A stretch of DNA of 64,000 nucleotides from Mikania micrantha (Eukaryota > Streptophyta > Magnoliopsida > Asterales > Asteraceae): assembly GCA_009363875.1 (NCBI GenBank), contig CM018686.1, positions 10,540,001 through 10,604,000 of the forward strand. The letters are read 5' to 3'. The position numbers and the translations under genes are program-made. Shown one piece after another: positions 55,258 to 64,000 of this stretch (the first letter of the stretch is position 1; each line of letters begins with the position of its first letter). The notes under the pieces were generated by a model. That model searched no databases, was not told where the DNA came from, and saw only the letters and a list, made by a program, of their open reading frames with translations.

Positions 55258-56388
55258 ATGCACAACCAAGGGTTGTTGGCACAAACACGAGCACTAACAC
55301 GAACACCATCACGGTCACTTACACGAACTCACGTACGGTGTACGATATAGGTTGCTGGTGATCGACCACACTGCTTGACGCTTCAGGAGCTTACGCTTAA
55401 ACTTGACTACTTCACTAAGGTGAGTTTACGGCCCCTCTTTACTATTTTTCAAACGCTTTTAAATAGGGGGAGAATACTAGTTGCATCGAGTCAAACATTA
55501 TTGCTATTACAAACATTATGTGTATGCTGGTTTATTGGACAAACATTAAGTGTTGAACTCGTAACAAGCCCTCACAAAGTCTTACCGTTAATGTACGAAC
55601 AAAGTGGTAGATTTGGATGGATCCATTAGGGAATGACTAACCCCACGGGGCACTATGTTGACTGGATGTCATAACCCGTGCAAACTCTGACCTAACTTGC
55701 TATGCATACGAGGCATAGCGGAGGCAAGGACAAACAAGTCTAGTTCGGTAGTGACGCACTGACACTTTGGGCCTAGGGCTCGGTACTAACATTTGATAAA
55801 CAGCATGACACTCTTTCTTACTATATATGTATATCAAAACCTGTGAACTCACCAACCATTGTGTTGACACTTTTCAAACTTGTATTCTCAGGTAACTAGC
55901 ATGGCTAGCAGGAAGACAGGGATGCACATTAAGGAACCGAGCATAGGGATAATCATGCATTTTGTCCTGTCATTTTGAAAACAACTTACTTTATTTCTTT
56001 TAAACACTGTCGTATTTGAATATTTACATTTCCGCTGCAATATGTCAAACATTTTATTTTCCGCTGCGATATGATATGATAACTTTTATTCCGCTGCAAA
56101 CTATTTTATGAGTGTATGTGTCAAACTTTGGATTTGTAAAACGCATATAGAGGTGTTCTATATGACCTTGAGCTGTGATTCTGGCCACGTCACACCCACG
56201 TGGACTGACACCACAAGTGGAAATTTGGGGGTGTGACATAATTTATATTCATCAAATTACTATCTAAACAAAATTGAATTGACACGTAAGTATGAACAGT
56301 GAAATTTGTGTTTTATAATCTACAACATTTGTATTTATCCGATGATGGGAGAATATATAAGAAAAGTATTTTGAGTTGGAGGTAGATG

Positions 56389-56786
56389 TGGCAATTTTTA
56401 CCCATATTAAAAGAAATTGGTTGGTTTGGGTAAACAATTGTAGTATAATGGGTTGAAATGAGTGACATCATAATATTGAATAGGTTGAGATGTGTAGTAC
56501 TTAAACACAATGCGGGTTAAGATGAGTAACCAAAAAACTATGTAAATGCAATGGATTCAGACATTTAATAATGATTAATAACATATTTGATTAGAAAATC
56601 ACTAAAAATTATACAAATACATTATTTGTTTACTTACAACACGTTTTAAGTTAAATTAAATTGATGTTTTTTAAGAACAAACCATTTAAATCCGAAATAA
56701 ATTTGTTTAAAACCCATTTTGATCCGTACCTATCCTAACCCGAACCATTATAACCTGTTATGCAACCCGACCCACCCATTTTGCCA
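56389..56786. repeat. MITE-like repeat
   Basis: The ends are inverted: TGGCAATTTTTACCC on the left and ACCCATTTTGCCA on the right, enclosing about 400 bp without coding capacity. The right end (GACCCACCCATTTTGCCA) is a pattern often seen in plant non-autonomous DNA transposons. No clear TSD. Confidence 0.4.
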
Positions 56787-58361
56787 GTCATAGTTAGAGG
56801 GGTTGGATGGCTCGCGTCTTTGACTTTTCTTGGATACTGTGCATGTTCAAATATTGCCTAACTATTTTTTAAGTCTTTTTATTTTAAGTATACTTCCCGG
56901 TTTATTTCAAAAAAATGTTGTTTTTCACTATTTTATCATATGAGCGGCTTATATTAATATTTTAAAAGAATTTGAAAACATTTCATTTTTATTTTGATTT
57001 CTTATAGGTTTATTTTATAGTTATGTATGTTTATTTATTAATTGTTTTTCTGTTTTCGTTTAAGTTTGCGAAATGAGGTTATTAAATTGACTTGGCAACG
57101 CGAAAACAATTTTATGTTAGTTTTAATTTTTTTTAACCCGTAATAGGTTTGTTTTATAATTACACATGTTTATTTATGAATAGTTTTTTTCCTTTTAAGT
57201 TCGTTCCCAAGTGTTTTATCTTAGTTTTTTTTCTTCTATACTCATAATAGGTTTGTTTTATAGTCACGACTTTTTATCTGTTTATGTTTTATCTTATGCT
57301 TATGTATGTTTATCCATTAATTTTTTCCTTGTTTCCTTTTAAGTTTATGAGGATGTTAAATTGACCGGTAACATTAGAGCGGTTTATTTGTCTTATGATT
57401 GTACCTGCGTATTTGTAAATAATGACTCTTTATATCATGGGCGTACCTATGTGTAGGTGTGGAGGATGTCGCCTCCTTGAATTTTTTTTCCTCATATTAT
57501 ATATACATTAAAATAATGATTGTCCTTAATATTTTGCAATCGTCCTCCCTCTTAAATTTGTATAATGTAACTTTTGATGGAAATTTAAGTAATACTTGTA
57601 TTTGTTTCTTTTGAAGAAATAGTTACTTGAAAAAATCTCTATAAATGATGTTTTTGATACTTTAAAAAAAATTAAAACCCGGTAGAGAACAACAATGCAT
57701 GTCATTCTTGACCTATAATAAGATAAATAACTTAAAAACTATGTGAAATTTAGTTACAACTTATTTTAACTTGAACAAAATTGATGTTTCTTTTTATCAT
57801 GACACATTTAAACCCAAACTTATTTTGCTTAAAAGTCGTCCTGAAATGCACCGATCCTAACCCGCACATGTTGTGACCTACGACCCAATCTGCCCAATTT
57901 TCCGGGCATAATAACAACTTCAGATGTATTGTATTTTTATTATGATTTTATATATGAAATTTAGTTTAATTGTCTTTTTTAACATGACCCGTTCCGATTC
58001 GACCGAACCCGATTTGTACAGAAGATAAAATTTTTTTATATATTCATCCTTAAACAACTTTAAAAAACTTTTGCACCTCATGAAAAAAATTGGGTCCGCC
58101 ACTACTTTATATGTTTATGTTTTTTTGTTTTCTTTTGAATTCGTTCCAAAGTCAAAACGAGTGTGTTAAATTTACGCGGCAACGGACGGACGCGTCATCT
58201 AGTTACTTAATAAAATAGACTAAGAAACTTCAAATTTTAACTTTAAAATGTCATATTACAATTACGAAGATCAAGACTACATAATTAAAGAAATTTTGAT
58301 TTTTTTTTGTTAAGTTAAAGTGTCCCCAATCTCCTGGTGACCAGGTCATGAATGGGTGCGG
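56787..58361. other. AT-rich intergenic DNA with degenerate repeats
   Basis: No gene seen. At about 57000-57370 there are two or three degenerate copies of a 120-150-bp unit (ATAGGTTTGTTTTATAGT...GTTTATTTATTAATT...AAGTTTGCGAAATGAGG), related to sequence near 58130. These look like old repeat remnants. Confidence 0.4.
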
Positions 58362-58365
58362 TTAG

Positions 58366-58920
58366 GGGTGTACATGGTTCGTTTTGATTCGGTTTTACCT
58401 AAAACCATAACCATAACCATGATGTCGGTTAAACCAATATGATAACCGTAACCAGTCGGTTATGACGGTTTTAGTTAAGCGGTTATAATGATTATAATTG
58501 GTCGATTATAGGTTGGTTACCATTAAATATATTCAATAATATTAATATTAATTAACAAAACGATATCCATGAATTCAAGCAAATGTTTAACAAAAACGAG
58601 AACAAAATGATAAAATCTAACCCATAAATTTAAACAAACATTCAAATGTTGAAATGCCAAAATTCCGATAAAATAAGTGTTGTGGACGTTTAAATACAGT
58701 ATTCATTATGCTATGAAAGTGATAAAGAACATTAGGAAAATATCTTTTGCTGACTTTTTCTAGTATAAGTTTAATTAAAGATTTATATATTGTTTAGTGA
58801 TTTAAGCGTTTCGGTTCAGTTATGGCGATTATAGAAAAATAGATAACCAAAACCGAACCACTAATTTCGGTTAATAAAAAACTGTTTAAACCAAACCATC
58901 TGTCAGTTTTCTATACACCC
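58366..58920. repeat. MITE-like element with TTA(G) duplication
   Basis: Terminal inverted repeats GGGTGTACA and TATACACCC enclose 555 bp without ORFs, with TTAG on both sides (58362-58365 and 58921-58924). The interior has degenerate CGGTTA/TAACCG motifs. A TTA target site would fit PIF/Harbinger-type MITEs. Confidence 0.55.
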
Positions 58921-59051
58921 TTAGTTGTGGTCTAATTCCAGCCACGACTGGACAACTGCTTAACCTGAAACCCGACCCGTAAAACCGGGGCTAACCCTAC
59001 CCTAGAAGGCTAGAAGGAGAAAACCTCGGTGGAAATAACCCTCCGGGAGTA

Positions 59052-59482
59052 GGGGTGTTTAGAAAAACCGAAAACCGTCCGATAACCGAACCGTATCCAT
59101 AACCGAAAAAAACCGAACCGAATTCTGAATTCGGTTTTCGGTTCGGTTAACGGTTTTAGATATTTTTTGAATTCGGTTTGTTCGGTTTATTCGGTTAACC
59201 GATTAAACCGAATTCATAATTAAATTAATTATTTTTATTAATAATATATTATTGAATTCGGTCTATTCGGTTAAATTCGGTTTATTCGGTTGAATTCGAT
59301 TTATTCGGTTCGGTTTATTCGGTTTTTAACCGGTTTATTTGGATTTTAATCGGTTTGTTCGGTTGAATTCGGTTCGGATAACCATATCCCGAATTTGGTT
59401 TGGTTTGGTTAACGGTTAGGAGGGGAAATTTTTGAAAACCGAATAAACCGAACAAACCGTTAACCGAACCGATGAACACCCC
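59052..59482. repeat. MITE-like element rich in AACCGAA/TTCGGTT
   Basis: Terminal repeats GGGGTGTTTA and TGAACACCCC enclose about 431 bp composed largely of TTCGGTT motifs on the left and their complements at both ends, able to form a long fold-back. It ends only 15 bp before the first ATG of PRMT7. No clear TSD was found. Confidence 0.55.
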
Positions 59483-59497
59483 TGGCCGGCGGGAGGA

Positions 59498-62354
59498 ATG
59501 CGTTGTCAACTTCAAACCCGAGCTCGCATCGTGTCCGTCGTCCGAACATATGCCGGCGGTAGGCGTCCGTCAAGTAAAGCTATAACTCGCACAATGAGCG
59601 CCAAGTCAACCGGTCTTATGTTCCAGCTGAAGGTCAATCCGATCTCCGGCAACTCGGAGTGGATAGTTATCGAAGAAGAAATTGATGATGTATCGCCGGA
59701 ACCAATGCTGGCGACTACTTCTTACCTCGATATGCTCAATGACTCCCCGAGAAACAGAGCCTATCGTGCCGCCATTGACAGAACTGTTTCCAAACACCGT
59801 CATGTTCTGGATATTGGGTATGTAATCTCATCGCCATCGAAAATCATATGCTTGTCTGTCAGTTATTGAGAACACAGGGCCATTATTCATGTCGGCTAAC
59901 TCTTTTGTAGTCGCTTTATGTGCAATTTCTGGAACATGTTATTTCATCTGAAGCGTGAATTGTTTTTACAACTAACGAGATGAGTCATCCATTCATATCA
60001 AAAGGCATTAATCGTAAAATTAGTGTTTTTGCATATTATTATATTTTCTGTTCTGAAGTTGGTCATTAGCATGTATAATGATTTTCAATTTCAAGTATGA
60101 TATGATATGAAATTACAAGTTTAGAACCATTTGTGAGATGAGCTAAAAATTGGCATGCTTTATGTAGATCTGGAACTGGCTTGCTGTCCATGATGGCTGA
60201 TAGGGCTATGAGTGGTGATGACCTGTCATCATCAAAAGGAATGATCACAGCATGTGAATCATACATTCCTACGGTGAAACTGATGAAGAAGGTTTTGCGT
60301 GCAAACAATATGAACCATAAGATACGTGTTTTTAACAAGAAATCAGATGAACTAGAAGTTGGTGTTGACATTGCTTCTCGTGCTGATGTTCTAGTGAGCA
60401 TAGTTTGCAACCTCTATATTGCTAGCATTAAATTTATACTTCGATAAATGAAAGTAATGATAACTGATTATTAACTGCAAATGTAGGTTAATGAAATACT
60501 GGACTCAGAACTCCTGGCTGAAGGCCTGATCCCTACTCTTCAGCATGCACATGATAAGCTACTGATGGAAAATTATAAGACGGTTCCTTACAGGGCAACG
60601 CCCCATTTGCGGTGCACGCATATAATGTATATATGTGTGGCCCTAAAGGGGCAAAAGTAAAAGTGCACTAATTTTAACGTTATTTTAATTATTTTGTGAA
60701 AATAACGTTAAAATCGTTGGGATGATCAACTTCAAAAGATAACTTTGAGCCGGGGATTCTTTCGGAGCAGCCTCTCTATCCTAATTGGGATAGGGGTAAA
60801 GTTTGTATCTATCCTTCCCCCAGACCCTACTGAAAAGTAGGAATATACCGGGTAAAGTTGTTGTTTCCTTACAGGGCAACTACTTATGGCCAGGTGATTA
60901 GTATGAATTGTGCAGTTGTGCTTCTCTAATCCTTTATAAATGCTGTGAATATTGTTCTTCTATTATTTATTTCATGTAATATTTGAGGCACCTATCTTTT
61001 TTCACAAATCGTTAACATAAATTGGTTTTTGCCAACCTTCAAGGGGTGATGCAGTAGTAAGCACCAGATTCCCATCTAGAAGAAGTCTCAGGTTTAAATC
61101 CAGCTTCTGAGTTTCTGCCTTCACCCCTTGATGGCCATCTGCCCAGTGTAAGCACACTTTAACTGGTTTCACGGGTTAGTAAATGGGGTGCCCCATGAGT
61201 TTATAGACTTATAGTAATGGGCTCTCGTGGTCAACAAAAAAAAAGCCGGCCTTTGTTCATCACATGTTTGTAAGAGGACATGTGAACTTTGAAGAAAGAA
61301 AAGCATTTGTCAAGCTGAGATGACCAATAGGTTTTTTTTTTATTTTTATGAATTTTAATTCTTCTCAGTTGATGGAAAGCACATATCTATGGAAGTTGCA
61401 TGATCTATTTAACAATGAAGTAGATGTAGACGATGGGATTCATCTTGTTCCTAAAGGAAAGGAGAGTATTTTGCGAGTCAAACCACAACAGTTTGTCATG
61501 CATTGTGATGCATTGGGTGAAGAAATTCGACTGGTATCTTGCAAACATAGTTTCATCATTGAATTTTGGTGAAGTTTATTTTTGGAAACCTACTCAGTGT
61601 AGTATTTGTCCAGCTGTCAGAACATTTCAAAGTTTTCGAATTTGATTTTTGGAAACGGCCAGACAGTCATGGGGAAACCCAAATACATATAAAGGCTGCT
61701 AATGATGGTACAATTCATGCTGTTATTTCATGGTATGCTTTTTTGTCAATCGGGGCCTGTTTTTTGGTTCTCTTTTCTCTTTTCTTTTTACTTTTTATTA
61801 TGTTTTAGGTGGGTGCTTCAGCTTGATGAGGAAGGAGAGGTTTTTTATTCTACATCCCCTAAATGGATAAGTAGTCCACTCCCAAATAATGGAGTACCAT
61901 CTATGTACTGTGGTAAATTTACTTGTTTTTTGGTTATCATATGTGACAATCATGTTAAGGACTTGCAAAATTGAGTCCAAGCAACTTAATAGAACATCTT
62001 TCTTTTGAATCAAATATTTTCTTTTCTATTTTCCACATTTAAAGTCTATATATTAGTTATAGTGGTACCTTTGTAGGCACCAGGGATTGATGTGACCAGT
62101 GGAAACAGTGTGTTTGGTTTACAAAAGGAAAAGGTATACCTGTTAGCAAAGATGAGGATATTTGTATGGATGCTTCGCATACAGATATTAGCATCTCATA
62201 TGATTTTAATGCTCAGTCACAGAGATTGGAGGTAGATTACCATGAATTAATTGAGCACTCAAGACTCACACATAACTCTCTCCCCTGAAAGAATTGCAAT
62301 CTATGGAGATAACCACTGGAGTCTTTCCATGTTAAAAGCCATAAGCTATGCTGT

Positions 62355-62402
<48 letters not shown>

Positions 62403-64000
62403 AGTATGCATATACATGTGATATATATATATACACATATATATATACGTATGTATGTATGTGTATGATGATTAGGTTTAATGTCATTGCAGTTGAAGGG
62501 ACAAGACTCTCCTTTGTGTGTTATTGCAGACGATAGTGTTTTCTTATCAGTTGCTGCTGCTCATGTTGCTAAAGCATCACATGTAATTTCGTTGTTTTCT
62601 GGTCTTGGTGACAAGGGTTCTCAATACTTGCAAGCTGTTGCTGATGAAAATGGCTACTCTATGGACAGAGTACAAGCTGTAAACACAAGGAAATCACAAC
62701 TGACCATGAATGATACTCATCAAAACAAGGTTTCCTTTTGCTTCTTCGCTTTCTTGAAATGTGCGTCTCTTGAGCACTTGAGTGCACCAAGCCACCAACT
62801 CATCAATAGTTTACACTTGTTAGTAATAGGCTGCATTTGAGCGCACAACTCAACAATAGGTTGCACTTTCTGATATCTTGTTTAATACATAGGTTGATCT
62901 CTTGATAGCAGAGCCATTTTACTTTGGTGCTGAGGGGATGCTTCCTTGGCATGGCCTGCAATTTTGGTATAATTGTTATATTTATGCTTTAACGTTTTAT
63001 ATTTGTAAGGGTTTAACATGCTTTTGTTTGAACAATGAAAGCCCAATGATTGGTGGTTCATACGAAAGTTTGACTTCCAAATTTTAAATGAAGCTTCCAC
63101 AAATTTTTTTCGCTGCAAATGCTCTCAATAAGTTATTGTGTAAAGGTTTTAGAGGGGCTGTTTGGATGTGTGTGTAAAGGTGTAAAAGGTTGTTTGAATG
63201 TGCCATTAAACTGAATCAGTTTCAACTTTGGCAAAAACTGATTGTTACTTGGGATCAAGATGATTAGACATTAGAGTATTATTAGATAAATAATTGCTTC
63301 TAGAGGCTGATTTTATATATATATATATATACGGATGTTCAATTAAGAACCGATACTAGTTAAGAACAAAAATAACTATTTCTAGCACATGTTTAAAGGG
63401 CATAAAATCAACTTCCCTTAACTTAAAAGGAAATCACTTTCACAACCTTTAAATCATGTGGCTATAAATGGTTCTTTTTAGTTTTACAACTTGGTTTTCA
63501 TTCGAACAGATCCCAATTTACACACACACACACACATATATATGTCGTTACAAATAGGCTTACTTGATTTTTCAAGTGGTTGAAGTTGCACATTCAAATA
63601 CCCTATTTTTGTACGGATAAAACACTGTAACTTACAAGATCTATAGCCTTTTTGTTACATCTTTGCCATCATTATCATATGTGTTTCTTACTTTGAAACC
63701 GTTTTGACTTTTGAAGGAGCAAAAGAACGATGCTTGATTCAATGTTGTCGGAAGATGCGTGCATAATGCCTTGCAAAGGAGTTCTAAAGGCTTGTGCAAT
63801 GTCTCTCCCGGTATGCACATATAAAACACAATCTGCATCTTTTTTCTTTTTTTTTTTTTGCACTTAAATAGTAGAGTTTCCCACAAATGGTTAACTTAAT
63901 TCTGTCGCCATTATTTGTATGCTTCTTTTTAATATAACTGTATATATTTTATATTTTTGTACTATCGTTTGATGGAAATGAAAGTTTAGGATCTTTGGAG
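59498..64000 (+). CDS. PRMT7: Protein arginine methyltransferase 7, first 11 exons (possibly inactivated)
   Basis: Exons that keep phase with GT-AG borders: 59498-59817, 60168-60393, 60487-60893 (with a SINE inside), 61369-61533, 61614-61732, 61809-61912, 62077-62231, 62493-62729, 62893-62966, 63717-63810 and 63990 onward past the edge. The protein starts with a basic leader; MFQLKVNPISGNSEW, at 59621, begins the conserved part. It has the AdoMet motif VLDIGSGTGLLSMMA across exons 1-2, the double-E loop region NEILDSELLAEGLIPTLQHA, DLFNNEVDVDD, FEFDFWKRPDSHGE, and the second methyltransferase repeat (DDSVFLSVAAAHVA, GDKGSQYLQAVA, AEPFYFGAEGMLPWHGLQFW). PRMT7 monomethylates arginines in nuclear and cytosolic proteins, using two tandem AdoMet-fold modules. 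Lesions: SINE in exon 3 and TGA at 62088-62090 in exon 7 where Trp is expected. The start may be 59498, 59594 or 59621. Confidence 0.9.
60584..60880 (+). mobile_element. SINE-like insertion in PRMT7 exon 3 with 16-bp TSD
   Basis: TTCCTTACAGGGCAAC occurs at 60584-60599 and 60865-60880, bracketing 265 bp (60600-60864). The 3' half (GGAGCAGCCTCTCTATCC, GGGATAGGGGTAAAG, CCCCCAGACCCTACTG, then a GTTGTTG end) is the conserved tail of Au-type plant SINEs. The 5' part is not clearly tRNA-like. Removing the insert plus one TSD copy restores an uninterrupted exon. In-phase donors at 60612 (GTGCAC) and 60657 (GTAAAA) combine with the acceptor TTTCCTTACAG at 60873-60874 to make a possible new intron. Confidence 0.8.
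60671..60714 (+). repeat. 16-bp perfect inverted repeat inside the SINE-like insertion
   Basis: ATTTTAACGTTATTTT (60671-60686) and its exact complement (60699-60714) flank a 12-nt loop. It is unusual for a SINE and may be an older nested insertion or a structural element. Confidence 0.85.
61044..61250 (+). repeat. tRNA-derived SINE-like sequence in PRMT7 intron 3
   Basis: GGGTGATGCAGTAGTAAGC resembles an RNA polymerase III A box, and AGGTTTAAATCCAGC about 45 bp later resembles a B box (GGTTCGAATCC). The segment ends in a 9-A run at about 61235-61244. No TSD is obvious. Confidence 0.45.
62358..62401 (+). repeat. (CT)n microsatellite and AT-rich run in PRMT7 intron 7
   Basis: About 20 TC repeats are followed by TATATATATACACATATATATA-like sequence (62420-62450). 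Simple-sequence repeat within the intron between exons 7 and 8. Confidence 0.9.

Larger units (their letters stand above)
53229..56238 (+). mobile_element. Solo LTR of a gypsy-type element
   Basis: It starts TGTGACACCCCG and ends GGGGGTGTGACA, flanked by a perfect 5-bp TSD TAATT (53224-53228 and 56239-56243). No primer site, gag or pol is present, so an element was lost by recombination between its LTRs. The 3010-bp LTR has a CGCG-dyad cluster followed by a TATA box, a series of mini-hairpins and a 29-bp tandem repeat. Orientation is inferred from the TATA box. Confidence 0.9.

Noticed and set aside
57440..57700. Possible exon near GGGCGTACCTATG
   Set aside because: No open frame with recognisable motifs. 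It resembles degraded repetitive DNA.
62348..62536. ORF encoding a Leu-Ser repeat
   Set aside because: It translates a (CT)n microsatellite within a PRMT7 intron.

Overview
The window is plant nuclear DNA. It holds one intron-rich eudicot gene with consensus GT-AG introns, many LTR retrotransposons of plant lineages (Ty3/gypsy Tekay-like and Reina-like, Ty1/copia SIRE/Maximus-like), a Mutator-like element, MITE-like repeats and SINEs. The style of the SIRE third ORF and of the long-LTR gypsy elements suggests a daisy-family (Asteraceae) genome. That is recollection of family style, not a search result. There are no bacterial-type operons, CRISPR arrays or phage.

Layout. (1) 1-43830 is a four-level nest of LTR retrotransposons. 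Element A (gypsy, minus strand, LTRs about 4.0 kb when complete) was split inside gag by element B (gypsy, plus, 7784-39527). B was split inside its 3' LTR by element C (gypsy, plus, 16483-38584). C was split inside gag by element D (copia, minus, 20112-31806). The B, C and D junctions carry 5-bp target site duplications (GACAA/GACAG, CCGGG, AGGGC). LTR divergence falls inward: D has 2 differences in 595 bp and C about 18 in 2139 bp. (2) 43836-47802 is a decayed Mutator-like element on the minus strand with FAR1-like, MULE transposase, SWIM and OTU-protease-like segments, flanked by ACGGCCCGT-type subterminal repeats. (3) 47803-47902 is a gap of exactly 100 N. (4) 47903-50895 is a decayed Reina-like gypsy pol with its 3' LTR. 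(5) 52028-52251 holds two exons of a HIT/HINT-family gene on the minus strand whose remaining exons are not seen. (6) 53229-56238 is a solo LTR with TSD TAATT. (7) Three MITE-like repeats follow. (8) 59498-64000 holds the first eleven exons of a protein arginine methyltransferase 7 (PRMT7) gene; the rest lies beyond the window.

The low-copy genes are the HINT fragment and PRMT7, arranged head to head. As I recall, the Arabidopsis HINT4 and PRMT7 loci also carry adjacent numbers (At4g16566, At4g16570), so this looks like an old microsyntenic pair now torn by transposons. PRMT7 shows two lesions: a SINE with a 16-bp TSD inside exon 3 (which may be spliced as a new intron) and an in-frame TGA in exon 7 where a Trp is expected. 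A MITE ends 15 bp before its first ATG.

The least explained structure is the repeated occurrence of short perfect inverted repeats inside the LTRs: a UUCG-tetraloop array in B, CGCG-GTA-CGCG dyads in C and in the solo LTR, and 9-bp hairpins with an apparent compensatory change in the solo LTR. I see no new defence or metabolic system. The best candidates for novelty are these hairpin arrays and the SINE-derived intron.
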